64,000 nucleotides of DNA from Streptomyces erythrochromogenes (lineage in GTDB: Bacteria > Actinomycetota > Actinomycetes > Streptomycetales > Streptomycetaceae). Both the position numbers and the translations under genes were made by a program. Shown in pieces: positions 18,539 to 27,709 of this stretch. A model generated the notes under the pieces. That model saw nothing but the letters and a program-made list of their open reading frames with translations, was not told the DNA's origin and searched no databases. The stretch covers positions 2,666,001 through 2,730,000 of the forward strand of contig NZ_CP108036.1 in NCBI RefSeq assembly GCF_036170895.1, read 5' to 3'. Position 1 is the first letter of the stretch. Every line of letters starts with the position of its first letter.

Positions 18539-20203
18539 CTATTCCACCCCGATGAGCAGCGGCGCCGAGTACCGGCCGCCCCGGTAGGTGACGGTGTCCA
18601 CGGCCAGGTGGCCGGACTGCACGTAGGCCTCCAGGCGCTCGGCGACGGCGTCGGGCACCTCCGGTCCGAGGACCAGGGTGACCAGTTCGCCGCCGGAGCC
18701 CAGCATCCGGTCCAGCACCGCCTCGGCGGTCTCGGTCAGACCCGCGCCGATCACGGCGACGTCGCCGTCGATGAGGCCGAGCACGTCGCCGGCCTGGCAG
18801 ATGCCGGCCGAGGTGAAGGACTGGCGCTCGGCGACGGCCAGTTCCCCGTAGCGGGTGGCGCCGGCGGCCGCGGTCATGGCCACCACGTCCTCGTCGAAGC
18901 TGCCGTCCGGGTCGTGCACGGCGAGCGCGGCCAGGCCCTGGACGGCGGAGCGGGTGGGGATCACGGCGACCCGCACGCCCTCGGCGCGGGCCTGTTCGGC
19001 GGCCGTGGCCGCCGCCGCGCGCAGTTCCGTGCCGCCCGGCAGGAGCACCACCTCGCGGGCGTGGGCGCGGCGGACGGCGTCGAGGAGTTCGGCGGTGGCC
19101 GGGACCTCGCCGGGGCGCACGAGCACGGTGGTCGCGCCGGCCTCGGCGCACAGGCCCGCCAGTCCCTCGCCGGGAACCACGGCGACCACGGCACGCTGGG
19201 CGCGCTCGCCGCGGCCGCGGCGGCGCTCGTCGCCGAAGTGCGTGATCCGTATCCGGTACGGCCGCCCTGCGACGACCCCCGCCTCCACGGCCGCGCCGGG
19301 GTCGTCGACATGGACGTGGACGTTCCACAGCCCGTCGCCGCCGACCACGACCAGGGAGTCGCCTAGGCCGTCGAGCCGGGCGCGCAGTTCCGCGACCGCC
19401 GCCTCCGAGGCCTCCAGCAGGTAGATGACCTCGTACGCGGGCCCGTCCTCGTGCTGCTCGCACGGGTCGTCCGGCCGCGCGGCGGGCACCGCGGTCCGGC
19501 CGGCCACGGGTTCGGCGGCCGGCTCCTGCCCGGACAGCGCCTGCCAGAGGGCGCCGAGGACGGCGACCAGTCCGCAGCCGCCGGCGTCGACCACCCCGGC
19601 CCGGCCGAGCGCGGCGAGCTGCCCGGGAGTCTCGGCGAGTGCGGCGCGGGCGGCGTCGTAGGCGGCGCGGGCCACGTCGGCCGCGGTGCCGGCGGCCGCC
19701 GAGGCCGCTTCGCCGGCCCGCGCGGCGGCGCCCGCGACGGTGAGCATGGTGCCCTCCACCGGGTGCGCGACGGCCGCGTACGCCTCCTCCGCGGCCCGGG
19801 TGAGCGCGTGCGCCAGCAGCCCGCCGGGGCCGCTCTGCCGGCCTTCGGGCTCGGCGCCGAGTACGTCGGCCACCCCGCGCAGCAGCTGCGCGAGGATCGT
19901 CCCGGAGTTACCGCGCGCCCCGACGAGCGCGCCGTGCGCCCATGCCCGTACGGCCTCGGGCAGGGAGGTCGGTGCCGCGGCGGCGCGGGCGGCGCTGTCG
20001 AAGGTCTCGGCCAGCGCGCGGTCGGCCGACTCTGCGGTGAGGTAGAGGTTGGTGCCGGTGTCCGCGTCGGCGACCGGGTATACGTTGATCGCGTCGATGT
20101 CCTCGCGGGCCCGGCCCAGTGCGGCCAGGGCGAGCGAGCTCCAGGTGCGCACGGCCTCGGCGTCGAGCTCGTCGGCGGGCTGCGGCTGCGGCTCGTGCGG
20201 CAC
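18539..20203 (-). CDS. DAK2-domain protein (YloV/FakA-like)
   Basis: A 554-residue protein with an N-terminal DAK2 kinase-like domain (about 15-210; NVYPVADADTGTNL at 40-53 and ALVGARGNSGTILAQLLRG) and a C-terminal region resembling the FakB-interacting/YloV part (GIGxxxLVxRPG-like and VLLPGGTEL motifs, GGDGLWNVHVHVDDPG). Relatives include the fatty acid kinase FakA of Firmicutes, but no fatty-acid-binding partner is seen nearby, so the substrate is unknown. GTG 20203 has a perfect AAGGAGGA site. It precedes recG, as in other actinomycetes. Confidence 0.88.
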   Translation of the reverse strand: MPHEPQPQPADELDAEAVRTWSSLALAALGRAREDIDAINVYPVADADTGTNLYLTAESADRALAETFDSAARAAAAPTSLPEAVRAWAHGALVGARGNSGTILAQLLRGVADVLGAEPEGRQSGPGGLLAHALTRAAEEAYAAVAHPVEGTMLTVAGAAARAGEAASAAAGTAADVARAAYDAARAALAETPGQLAALGRAGVVDAGGCGLVAVLGALWQALSGQEPAAEPVAGRTAVPAARPDDPCEQHEDGPAYEVIYLLEASEAAVAELRARLDGLGDSLVVVGGDGLWNVHVHVDDPGAAVEAGVVAGRPYRIRITHFGDERRRGRGERAQRAVVAVVPGEGLAGLCAEAGATTVLVRPGEVPATAELLDAVRRAHAREVVLLPGGTELRAAAATAAEQARAEGVRVAVIPTRSAVQGLAALAVHDPDGSFDEDVVAMTAAAGATRYGELAVAERQSFTSAGICQAGDVLGLIDGDVAVIGAGLTETAEAVLDRMLGSGGELVTLVLGPEVPDAVAERLEAYVQSGHLAVDTVTYRGGRYSAPLLIGVE

Positions 20204-20307
20204 CGGGCGTTCCTCCTTGTGCGGGCCAGGGTTCACCGCAGGGTAACGAAGGACCGCGCCCCCGGGGTCCGGACCGCGGGGCGGGGGCGTCGGCCGCCAT
20301 GGTAGTT

Positions 20308-20336
20308 TTCTTGGACGGGCGCAGTCGTTGTATGCT
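20308..20336 (+). promoter_or_regulatory. sigma-70-type promoter of rpmB
   Basis: TTCTTG at 20308-20313 and TATGCT at 20331-20336 with a 17-base spacer, 112 bases before the rpmB start. This is one of the best vegetative promoter matches in the window. Confidence 0.65.
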
Positions 20337-20447
20337 GCTCCGGTTGCCCGATGAGAGTCGGGTCTTTTCCCCGGCAAACCACTTCAGACCTCTGATTCCG
20401 GTGCGCCGGATTCACTGTAATTGCATCTGAAGTCTTTGGAGTGACCT

Positions 20448-20633
20448 GTGGCTGCCAACTGCGACGTTTGCGCCAAGGGGCCGAGCTTCGGCAACAACAT
20501 CTCCCACTCGCACCGCCGCACCTCGCGTCGCTGGAACCCGAACATCCAGCGCGTTCGTGCCGTGGTCAATGGGACGCCGAAGCGCCTCAACGCCTGCACC
20601 TCGTGCATCAAGGCCGGCAAGGTCTCGCGCTGA
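20448..20633 (+). CDS. rpmB: 50S ribosomal protein L28
   Basis: A 61-residue L28 of the zinc-containing type with CDVC (5-8) and CTSC motifs, starting [16 protein letters not shown] and including [14 protein letters not shown]. Start GTG 20448 follows TTTGGAGTGACC. It is monocistronic, with a promoter at 20308 and a strong terminator at 20669. Confidence 0.97.
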   Translation: MAANCDVCAKGPSFGNNISHSHRRTSRRWNPNIQRVRAVVNGTPKRLNACTSCIKAGKVSR

Positions 20634-20668
20634 CGCCCGTCGTAGCGCAGCCCCTTCCGGTTGCCAAG

Positions 20669-20699
20669 AAGGCCGGTTCACCTCTGGTGAACCGGCCTT
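20669..20699 (+). terminator. rho-independent terminator of rpmB
   Basis: 14-bp perfect stem (20669-20682 with 20686-20699), 3-base loop, followed by TTTGCC; bidirectional, as thiD converges from the other side. Confidence 0.85.
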
Positions 20700-20751
20700 T
20701 TGCCTTGCCCGGGGGATTCCGGGTGCCGGGATCCCGGCACCCGGGGCGGGG

Positions 20752-21552
20752 TCAGCGCAGCCGCCAGGCGTGATCCACCGGGCCGATGCCCCCGCCGAGT
20801 GCGAAGCCGGCGGCGATGCCGCCCGTCACGTACTCCTTGGCGGCCGTGACGGCCTCCGGGACGGCGAGGCCCTTGGCCAGGCCGGCCGCGATGGCGCTGG
20901 CGAGGGTGCAGCCCGTGCCGTGGGTGTGCCGGTTGGAGTGGCGCGGGGCGCGCAGCCACCGCTCCCCGGTGCCGTCGGTGAGCAGGTCCACGGCCTCCTC
21001 GCCGTGCGCCGCGAGGTGGCCGCCCTTGATCAGCGCCCAGCGGGGCCCGTGGCCGAGGATCGCGTCGGCGGCCCGGCGCATGTCGTCCTCGGTCTCCACG
21101 ACGATGCCGGTGAGCTGGGCGACCTCGTCCAGGTTGGGCGTGGCCACGGTGGCCCGCGGCAGCAGTTCCGTGCGTACGGCGTCCAGCGCCGAGGCGGCGA
21201 GCAGGGCGTCCCCGTGCTTGGAGACGCCGACGGGGTCCACGACGGCCGGGGCCGCGGTGTCGGCCAGCAGCGCGGCCACGGTCTCCACCAGAACGGCGGA
21301 GGAGAGCATGCCGGTCTTCACGGCGTGCACCCCTATGTCGTCCACGACGGCCCGGTACTGGGCCGTGACGGCCTCGGCGGGCAGCTCCCAGGCTCCCCGT
21401 ACCCCGAGTGAGTTCTGCGCGGTCACGGCGGTCACCACGCTCATGCCGTGGACGCCGAGCGCCAGCATGGTCTTGAGGTCGGCCTGGATGCCCGCGCCGC
21501 CGCCGGAGTCCGATCCGGCGACGGTCAGGCACAGCGGCGGCGCCGTGTTCAC
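20752..21552 (-). CDS. thiD: hydroxymethylpyrimidine/phosphomethylpyrimidine kinase
   Basis: Phosphorylates HMP to HMP-P and HMP-PP for thiamine synthesis. The ribokinase-fold start [18 protein letters not shown], the KTGML segment, [15 protein letters not shown] and the C-terminal anion-hole [13 protein letters not shown] are complete in 266 residues. GTG 21552 overlaps the thiL stop by 4 bases (GTGA). No TPP riboswitch is seen ahead of thiL-thiD. Confidence 0.96.
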   Translation of the reverse strand: MNTAPPLCLTVAGSDSGGGAGIQADLKTMLALGVHGMSVVTAVTAQNSLGVRGAWELPAEAVTAQYRAVVDDIGVHAVKTGMLSSAVLVETVAALLADTAAPAVVDPVGVSKHGDALLAASALDAVRTELLPRATVATPNLDEVAQLTGIVVETEDDMRRAADAILGHGPRWALIKGGHLAAHGEEAVDLLTDGTGERWLRAPRHSNRHTHGTGCTLASAIAAGLAKGLAVPEAVTAAKEYVTGGIAAGFALGGGIGPVDHAWRLR

Positions 21553-22532
21553 TGCGTGCCGTCCTGGGCGGCCGGGTCGGCCCCGAAGTGGTCCCAGCCG
21601 CCCGTGCTGGTCCAGGGCGCGCCGTCGACGGTCACCTGGGGCAGCGCGGAGCGGTTGAGGACCTCGCCGATGACCTTCCAGCGGGCGGGGAGCTTCACGT
21701 CGGGCGGGAAGGTCGCCACGATCGCGTGGTCCTCTCCCCCGGTGAGCACCCACTGGAGCGGGTCCACGCCCACGGCCTGCCCGATGTCGTGCATCTGGGT
21801 CGGGATGTCGACGGCGGCCGAGCGCAGGTCGATCCGTACCTTGCTGGCCTCGGCGATGTGCCCGAGGTCGGCGATCAGGCCGTCGCTGACGTCGGTCATG
21901 GCGCTGGCGCCGAGCCCGGCGGCCGCGGGGCCTGCGTGGTACGGCGGCTCGGGGCGCCGATGGGCCTCGACGAAGGCCCGCGGGGAGCGGAAGCCGCGCG
22001 AGAGCACTGCGTAGCCGGCCGCCGACCAGCCGAGCCAGCCGGTGACGGCGACGACGTCGCCGGGCTGTGCGCCGGAGCGCAGGACGGGCTCGTGGTTGCG
22101 CAGGTCGCCGAGGGCGGTGATGGAGACGGTGATGGTGTCTCCACGGACCACGTCCCCGCCGACCACGGCGGCACCGGCGACCTGGCACTCGTCGCGGATG
22201 CCGTCCATGAGCTCGGTGGGCCAGGTCACCGGGAGTTCGGCGGGTACGACGAGGCCGAGCAGCAGCGCGGTCGGCACCGCTCCCATGGCCGCGATGTCCG
22301 CCAGGTTCTGCGCGGCCGCCTTGCGGCCCACGTCGTAGGCCGTGGACCAGTCGCGCCGGAAGTGCCGGCCCTCCAGCAGGATGTCGGTGCTCGCCACGAC
22401 CCTCCGGTCGGGCGCCGACACCACGGCGGCGTCGTCGCCGGGTCCGAGCCGGACCGCCGGGGTGGTGGTGAGCCGTGAGGTGAGCTCCCTGATCAGCCCG
22501 AACTCCCCCAGCTCGCCGACAGTGCCCTTCAT
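21549..22532 (-). CDS. thiL: thiamine-monophosphate kinase
   Basis: Last step of thiamine pyrophosphate synthesis. AIR-synthase-like kinase of 327 residues with [16 protein letters not shown] (about 29-38), [34 protein letters not shown] and the C-terminal [11 protein letters not shown] motif. ATG 22532 has AAGGGGC upstream. First gene of a two-gene thiL-thiD unit. Confidence 0.96.
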   Translation of the reverse strand: MKGTVGELGEFGLIRELTSRLTTTPAVRLGPGDDAAVVSAPDRRVVASTDILLEGRHFRRDWSTAYDVGRKAAAQNLADIAAMGAVPTALLLGLVVPAELPVTWPTELMDGIRDECQVAGAAVVGGDVVRGDTITVSITALGDLRNHEPVLRSGAQPGDVVAVTGWLGWSAAGYAVLSRGFRSPRAFVEAHRRPEPPYHAGPAAAGLGASAMTDVSDGLIADLGHIAEASKVRIDLRSAAVDIPTQMHDIGQAVGVDPLQWVLTGGEDHAIVATFPPDVKLPARWKVIGEVLNRSALPQVTVDGAPWTSTGGWDHFGADPAAQDGTQ

Positions 22533-22777
22533 CGCTGTGCCCCTTCTTGCCCAGTCCGCTTGCGGTCGCGAGCCGTCACAGCTCTGGGTACCGTCAACAG
22601 ATACGTCAACTTCTGCTCTCCGTACGCCCCGCTGTGCGTGGCGCCGGGCCCGCAGGTCTCCCCGTGGCGCACGGCGACGCGGTACCGTGGCGTCCCTTCT
22701 TCCCCCGGCCCTGTCCATCGTGTGGGGTCCACCCGAAGATTAGGGGAAATGATCCTCGTGGCCGCCCTGGAGGTTCC

Positions 22778-23011
22778 GTGGTACAGGCGTACATCCTTAT
22801 CCAGACCGAAGTGGGCAAGGCGTCGTTCGTCGCCGAGTCCATCGGCCAGATCCCGGGGGTGATCCAGGCCGAGGACGTGACGGGTCCGTACGACGTGATC
22901 GTGCGCGCCCAGGCCGACACCGTGGACGAGCTCGGCCGCATGGTCGTGGCCAAGGTCCAGCAGGTGGAGGGGATCACCCGCACCCTGACCTGCCCGGTGG
23001 TCCATCTGTAG
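22778..23011 (+). CDS. stand-alone Lrp/AsnC ligand-binding (RAM) domain protein
   Basis: A 77-residue protein consisting only of the alpha-beta ligand-binding domain of Lrp/AsnC regulators, without a DNA-binding helix-turn-helix. Motifs VQAYILIQTEVGKA, IPGVIQAEDVTGPYDVIV and VVAKVQQVEGITRT match the domain. Such proteins may bind amino acids or pair with full-length Lrp regulators. GTG 22778 has TGGAGG upstream. It is divergent from thiL and 20 bases ahead of the DUF3515 lipoprotein gene. Confidence 0.88.
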   Translation: MVQAYILIQTEVGKASFVAESIGQIPGVIQAEDVTGPYDVIVRAQADTVDELGRMVVAKVQQVEGITRTLTCPVVHL

Positions 23012-23031
23012 CCCCCGTCTACTCTTGGCCG

Positions 23032-23526
23032 GTGATGTCCCTCCACCGCCGGCCCGTCCGTGTCCTGGCCATGCCCGTCGCCCTGGCCGTGTCCGCCATG
23101 GCGGCGTGCTCCCCGGGCGGTTCCGAGGCCCGGGTGGAACCGCCCCCCGCGCCGCCGGGCAATGTCGCGGGGTTCTGTGCGGCACTGCACAAGGAGCTCC
23201 CGGAGACGGTGGCCGGCCTGGCACGGACCCGGACCGAACCGGAGTCCGACCTGACCGCCTCCTGGGGCGGCTCGGCGATCGTACTGCGGTGCGGTATCCC
23301 CAGACCCCCCGAGATGCTGGATCCGAAGCAGGGGGGCGTCGACGTGAACGGCGTGTCCTGGCTGCTGGAGAAGCGTGGCGACGGCGGATTCCGTTTCACC
23401 ACCGGGATGCGGCTGGCTTACACGGAGGTCCGGGTCGACAAGGAGCATGCCACGGACGCGGGGATGCTCGTCGGTCTGTCCACGGCGATCGCCGCGACCG
23501 TGCCCGCGGGCATCGCCTCCTACTGA
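23032..23526 (+). CDS. DUF3515-family lipoprotein
   Basis: A 164-residue predicted lipoprotein: basic N terminus, hydrophobic segment, then a lipobox-like AMAAC giving the acylated Cys near residue 26. The rest resembles the DUF3515 family (GFCAALHKELPETVAG, WGGSAIVLRCGIPRP and the VNGVSWLLE strand). Function is unknown. Start GTG 23032 or ATG 23035. It follows the RAM-domain gene in the same direction and converges on ddl. Confidence 0.8.
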   Translation: MMSLHRRPVRVLAMPVALAVSAMAACSPGGSEARVEPPPAPPGNVAGFCAALHKELPETVAGLARTRTEPESDLTASWGGSAIVLRCGIPRPPEMLDPKQGGVDVNGVSWLLEKRGDGGFRFTTGMRLAYTEVRVDKEHATDAGMLVGLSTAIAATVPAGIASY

Positions 23527-23540
23527 GCTCCGGCACACCG

Positions 23541-23581
23541 CCGCCCGCCGGCCGCCCCCGTGCGGGGCGGCCGGCGGGCGG
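23541..23581. terminator. 18-bp perfect hairpin between convergent DUF3515 and ddl genes
   Basis: Arms 23541-23558 and 23564-23581 pair perfectly with a 5-base loop; a GC-only bidirectional terminator. Confidence 0.7.
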
Positions 23582-23596
23582 CGGCTCGACCTGCTG

Positions 23597-24754
23597 TCAG
23601 CGCAGCCCGGTGGAGCGGCGCAGGGCGGCCTGGATCAGGCGGTCCACCAGCTCCGGGTACGCGATGCCGGTCTTCTCCCACATCAGCGGGTACATCGAGA
23701 TCGGCGTGAAACCGGGCATCGTGTTGATCTCGTTGATGACGAAGTCGCCGTCCTCGGTGAGGAAGAAGTCGGCGCGCACGAGGCCCTCGCACGACGCGGC
23801 CTCGAAGGCCTCGATCGCGAGCCGCTGCACCTCGGCGGTCTGCTCCGGGGTGAGGGGGGCGGGCACGATCCCGGAGGCGGAGTCGATGTACTTCGCCTCG
23901 AAGTCGTAGAAGTCGTGGCTGGACACCGGCGGGATCTCGGCGGGCACGCTCGCGCGCGGCCCGTCCTCGAACTCCAGGACGCCGCACTCGATCTCGCGGC
24001 CGCGCAGCAGCGCCTCCACGATGATCTTCGGGTCGTGGCGGCGGGCCTCCTTGACGGCGGCCTCCAGGCCGGAGGCGTCGTCGACCTTGGTGATGCCGAT
24101 CGAGGAGCCGGCGCGGGCGGGCTTCACGAAGAGCGGCCAGCCGTGCTCGGCGGCGAAGTCCAGGATGCGGGCCGTGGCGGCGTCCCGGTCGGCTTCCCAC
24201 TCGCGGGGGCGGATGGTCACGTACGGGCCGACGCTCAGCCCGAAGGACGTGAACACCCGCTTCATGTAGTCCTTGTCCTGCCCGACGGCCGAGGCGAGGA
24301 CGCCCGAGCCGACGTACGGGATGCCGGAGAGCTCCAGGAGGCCCTGGAGGGTGCCGTCCTCGCCGTAGGGGCCGTGCAGCACGGGGAAGACGACGTCGAC
24401 CTCGCCCAGGGCCTTCGGGACGGCGCCCGGCTCGGTGTAGACGACCTGGCGGCTGGCCGGGTCGACCGAGAGCACGACGGCGCCGTCCTCGGACTCGGCG
24501 AGCTCCTCGACGCTCGGGAGCCTGCGGTCTGCGATGGCCATCCGCGCGGGCTCGTCGGCGGTCAGCGCCCACCGGCCGTCCGTGGTGATGCCGATGGGCA
24601 GCACCTCGTACTTGGACCGGTCGATGGAGCGCAGTACGGCGCCCGCCGTGACGACCGAGATGGCGTGTTCCGAGCTGCGGCCGCCGAACACGACGGCCAC
24701 GCGGGGCTTGCGGCCCTGCTGCTCAGGGGTCTGGGGGAGGTTCTCGCTGCTCAT
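23597..24754 (-). CDS. ddl: D-alanine--D-alanine ligase
   Basis: ATP-grasp ligase making D-Ala-D-Ala for peptidoglycan, 385 residues. VAVVFGGRSSEHAISV (about 20-35), LHGPYGEDGTLQGLLEL, GRPxx-type ATP loop SSIGITKV, and the closing INEINTMPGFTPISMYP are all intact; the ligase lacks the changes typical of D-Ala-D-Lac enzymes as far as I can judge. ATG 24754 chosen. It lies 39 bases downstream of gpsA in a plsC-gpsA-ddl order. Confidence 0.96.
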   Translation of the reverse strand: MSSENLPQTPEQQGRKPRVAVVFGGRSSEHAISVVTAGAVLRSIDRSKYEVLPIGITTDGRWALTADEPARMAIADRRLPSVEELAESEDGAVVLSVDPASRQVVYTEPGAVPKALGEVDVVFPVLHGPYGEDGTLQGLLELSGIPYVGSGVLASAVGQDKDYMKRVFTSFGLSVGPYVTIRPREWEADRDAATARILDFAAEHGWPLFVKPARAGSSIGITKVDDASGLEAAVKEARRHDPKIIVEALLRGREIECGVLEFEDGPRASVPAEIPPVSSHDFYDFEAKYIDSASGIVPAPLTPEQTAEVQRLAIEAFEAASCEGLVRADFFLTEDGDFVINEINTMPGFTPISMYPLMWEKTGIAYPELVDRLIQAALRRSTGLR

Positions 24755-24793
24755 ATCGGCATGAGAGTACCCGCTCAAGCGTCCGGAAAGGAG

Positions 24794-25804
24794 TTAGCGA
24801 CGTTCCGGTTTGGCGCTGCGGCTCATCAGCTCCTTCAGGGCCACCAGGGTCGGCTTGCCGTGGTGGACGATGTCCACGACGGTCTCGGTGATCGGCATGT
24901 CCACCCCGTGTCGGCCCGCCAGATCGGCCACTGACTGGCAGGACTTGACTCCCTCGGCGGTCTGCTTGGTGACCGCGATGGTCTCCTCCAGGGTCATCCC
25001 GCGGCCGAGGTTGGTGCCGAAGGTGTGGTTCCGGGAGAGCGGCGAGGAGCAGGTGGCGACCAGGTCGCCGAGGCCCGCGAGGCCGGAGAAGGTGAGCGGG
25101 TCGGCGCCCATGGCCACGCCCAGGCGGGTCGCTTCGGCCAGTCCGCGGGTGATGAGCGAGCCCTTGGTGTTGTCGCCGAGCCCCATGCCGTCCGCGATGC
25201 CGACGGCGAGGCCGATGACGTTCTTGACGGCGCCGCCGAGCTCGCAGCCGATGACGTCGGTGCTCGTGTACGGGCGGAAGTACGCGGTGTGGCAGGCGGC
25301 CTGGAGGCGCTGGGCGACGGCCTCGTCCACGCAGGCGACGACGGAGGCGGCGGGCTGGCGGGCGGCGATCTCGGCGGCCAGGTTGGGGCCGGTGACGACG
25401 GCGATGCGCTCGGCCGGGACCTTGGCCACCTCCTCGATGACCTCGCTCATCCTCTTGGCGGTGCCGAGTTCGATGCCCTTCATGAGGGAGACGAGCACCG
25501 TGTCGGGGGCCAGCAGCGGGGCCCAGGCGGCGAGGTTGTCGCGCAGGGTCTGGGAGGGGACGGCCAGGACGGTGAAGTCGGCGCCCGCGGCGGCCTCGGC
25601 CGGGTCGTTGGTGGCCCGGATGTTCGCGGGCAGTTCGACGTCGGGGAAGTAGTCCGGGTTGGTCCGGCCGGTGTTGATGGCGTCGACGACCTCGCTGCGG
25701 CGGCCCCACAGGGTCACCTCGCAGCCCGCGTCGGCGAGCACGATGGCGAAGGCCGTGCCCCAGGAGCCTGTTCCGAAGACGGTCGCCTTCATGGGACGTG
25801 TCAC
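24794..25804 (-). CDS. gpsA: glycerol-3-phosphate dehydrogenase [NAD(P)+]
   Basis: Makes sn-glycerol 3-phosphate for phospholipids. The dinucleotide-binding GTGSWGTA is at residues 11-18; SLMKGIE, VTGPNLAAEIA, the catalytic Lys in GGAVKNVIGLAVGIADG and FSGLAGLGDLVATC are present; 336 residues. GTG 25804 overlaps the plsC stop (GTGA) and has GGAGGG upstream; ATG 25792 is an alternative. Coupled to plsC, the next step user of its product. Confidence 0.96.
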   Translation of the reverse strand: MTRPMKATVFGTGSWGTAFAIVLADAGCEVTLWGRRSEVVDAINTGRTNPDYFPDVELPANIRATNDPAEAAAGADFTVLAVPSQTLRDNLAAWAPLLAPDTVLVSLMKGIELGTAKRMSEVIEEVAKVPAERIAVVTGPNLAAEIAARQPAASVVACVDEAVAQRLQAACHTAYFRPYTSTDVIGCELGGAVKNVIGLAVGIADGMGLGDNTKGSLITRGLAEATRLGVAMGADPLTFSGLAGLGDLVATCSSPLSRNHTFGTNLGRGMTLEETIAVTKQTAEGVKSCQSVADLAGRHGVDMPITETVVDIVHHGKPTLVALKELMSRSAKPERR

Positions 25805-26553
25805 TTCTTGCCCTCCCCTGCGGCCTTGCGCCGCTGTTCCGCCCTGGCGTTGCGATGGTCGTACGGCTGCTCGGGCGCGGTCTCCCCCCGCACCTCCTCC
25901 AGGAGGCCGGTGATGGCCGCCATGATGACCTCGGTGGCCTCCTTGAGGACGTCCGGGGTGGGCTCCCGGTCGTAGAAGGCCGAGAGGTCCACGGGCGGTC
26001 CGGCGAGCACCTGGAGGGTCTTGCGCGGGAACAGCCGGACCTTGTTCTCCTTGGCGTACGGCGGCATCGCGAGGTTCGCGCCCCACTGGGCCACCGGAAT
26101 GACGGGCGCCCTGGTCATCAGCGCGACACGGGCGGCGCCGGTCTTGCCGGCCATCGGCCACATGTCGGGGTCGCGGGTGAGGGTGCCCTCCGGGTAAAAG
26201 GCCACGCATTCACCGCCCTCGATGGCGTCGACGGCGGCCCGGAATGCGTCCAGGGCGTTGGTGCTCTCCCGGTAGACGGGGATCTGCCCGCTGCCGCGCA
26301 GGATCGACCCGACAATGGGGACCTTGAAGAGGGCGGCCTTGGCGAGCAATCGGGGCACCCGGCCGGTGTTGTACTGGAAGTGCGCGTAGGAGAGCGGGTC
26401 CAGATACGAGTTGTGATTGACGGCGGTGATAAAGCCGCCCTCGGCCGGAATGTGCTCCATTCCCCGCCAGTCCCGCTTGAAGAGCACTACCAGCGGCGGT
26501 TTTGCGATGACCGCCGCCAGGCGGTACCAGAAGCCGATTCTGCGGCGGGACAC
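25801..26553 (-). CDS. plsC: 1-acyl-sn-glycerol-3-phosphate acyltransferase (PlsC-like)
   Basis: Membrane-associated acyltransferase for phosphatidic acid synthesis, 250 residues. HX4D motif NHNSYLD (H47, D52), the FYPEGTLTR motif III and VPVAQWG/PVIPV segment IV fit the family. The C terminus is Lys/Arg-rich. GTG 26553 has GAGGAAGG upstream. Four-base overlap with gpsA. The exact acyl-acceptor specificity cannot be read from sequence. Confidence 0.93.
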   Translation of the reverse strand: MSRRRIGFWYRLAAVIAKPPLVVLFKRDWRGMEHIPAEGGFITAVNHNSYLDPLSYAHFQYNTGRVPRLLAKAALFKVPIVGSILRGSGQIPVYRESTNALDAFRAAVDAIEGGECVAFYPEGTLTRDPDMWPMAGKTGAARVALMTRAPVIPVAQWGANLAMPPYAKENKVRLFPRKTLQVLAGPPVDLSAFYDREPTPDVLKEATEVIMAAITGLLEEVRGETAPEQPYDHRNARAEQRRKAAGEGKK

Positions 26554-26800
26554 TCGGACACCTTCCTCTAGGACCGGTGCGCGGCTGGGGCACCTCGTCG
26601 TCGGCCGGACAAGTGTGGCCCCGGGCCCGGTCTCTGTCGAGAACACCGTACGCCCCGCTCACACCGGCGGGCTCCCGGGCTGCCCGGGCGGGGGCGACAA
26701 TGGGCCGACACATGACCCGGCCATGACCTGACCTTGGCCCGGGGAGGGGCCGGAGCGCACCGGAGGGAAGGGGTCCGTCACGAACGCCGTCTGGAGTCTG

Positions 26801-27604
26801 GTGGTCCCGCTGAAGCCTCTGTCGGTGGCCAAGAGCCGTCTCGCGGCAGCCGTGGGGGCCTCCCGTCCGGGGCTCGCCCTTGCCTTCGCCCAGGACACCG
26901 TCGCGGGGGCGCTGGCCTGCGCCGCGGTCGCGGATGTGGTGGTGGTCACGGACGACGCCGCGGCCGGTGCGGAACTGGCCAGGCTGGGGGCGCGGATCGT
27001 CCCGGACGCCCCGGCGGCCGGGCTCAACGCGGCGCTGGCCCACGGCGCGCGGGCGGCCCGGGAGCGGCGGCCCGGCGCCGCAGTCGCGGCGATGAACGCC
27101 GACCTGCCGGCGCTGCGGCCCCCCGAATTGCTACGCGTGCTCGAAAACGCCTCGGTATTTCCACGGGCATTTCTGGCGGATGCGGCCGGAATCGGGACGA
27201 CTCTTCTTTCCGCCGCACCGGACGTGGAATTGGCGCCGTCCTTCGGGGGTCCGTCGCGGGCCAGGCATTCCGCCTCGGGAGCCGTCGAAATCGCACTGGC
27301 GGACGTCGACAGCGTGCGGCGGGACGTGGACACCGCGGCGGACCTGCGGACGGCGCTCGCCCTCGGTGTGGGGCATCACACCGCCCGATACAGTGCGGGT
27401 ATGCAGGCGACCGCGTACACGTACGACTCCCAGACCCGCAGCGGCAGTGTGCTGCTGGACGACGGCACCCCGGTGTCCTTCGAGGCCCCGGCGTTCGACG
27501 CGGGCGGCCTGCGGCTGCTGCGTCCCGGACAGCGGGTCCGCATCGAGACGGACGGCAAGGGCGCGGACCTGCGGATCACCCTGATCACGCTCCAGACCTT
27601 CTGA
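26801..27604 (+). CDS. cofC: 2-phospho-L-lactate guanylyltransferase (CofC) fused in frame to a cold-shock-like domain
   Basis: The first about 190 residues match CofC, which activates phospholactate or phosphoenolpyruvate for coenzyme F420: VPLKPLSVAKSRL, VVVVTDDAAAG, AGLNAAL, MNADLPALRP and a closing DVDTAADL. The frame then continues without a stop into about 67 residues resembling a cold-shock/OB fold (LLDDGTPVSFEAPAF, LLRPGQRVRIE). The start is odd: family members begin VTNAVWSLV, but the codon at the expected place (26777) is GTC, so GTG 26801 is the first standard start; it has TGGAG 4 bases upstream. The second domain may be a separate gene (see 27401). Confidence 0.85.
   Translation: MVPLKPLSVAKSRLAAAVGASRPGLALAFAQDTVAGALACAAVADVVVVTDDAAAGAELARLGARIVPDAPAAGLNAALAHGARAARERRPGAAVAAMNADLPALRPPELLRVLENASVFPRAFLADAAGIGTTLLSAAPDVELAPSFGGPSRARHSASGAVEIALADVDSVRRDVDTAADLRTALALGVGHHTARYSAGMQATAYTYDSQTRSGSVLLDDGTPVSFEAPAFDAGGLRLLRPGQRVRIETDGKGADLRITLITLQTF
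27401..27604 (+). other. possible separate, leaderless cold-shock-like gene inside the cofC frame
   Basis: ATG 27401 opens MQATAYTYDSQTRSGSVLL, a complete 67-residue cold-shock-like domain in the same frame as cofC. TACAGT at 27389-27394 lies 6 bases before the ATG, the distance expected for a leaderless transcript starting at the A of ATG; the -35 region is poor. I list it as an alternative product rather than a proven gene. Confidence 0.5.
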
Positions 27605-27656
27605 ACCGGTCCGCCGCCGCGTCCGCCGGGCGTCCGGCGGCCCCGGAACGCACCGC

Positions 27657-27689
27657 GGGCCGGCTTCCCCAGAGGAGGGAAGCCGGCCC
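27657..27689. terminator. bidirectional terminator between cofC and hupS
   Basis: 13-bp perfect stem 27657-27669 with 27677-27689, 7-base loop, between convergent genes. Confidence 0.75.
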
Positions 27690-27709
27690 GGCGTGTGTGA
27701 CTCGTGCCC

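Noticed and set aside
22533..22777. TPP riboswitch before thiL-thiD
   Set aside because: I looked for the conserved CUGAGA and ACCUGA blocks in the leader and did not find them.
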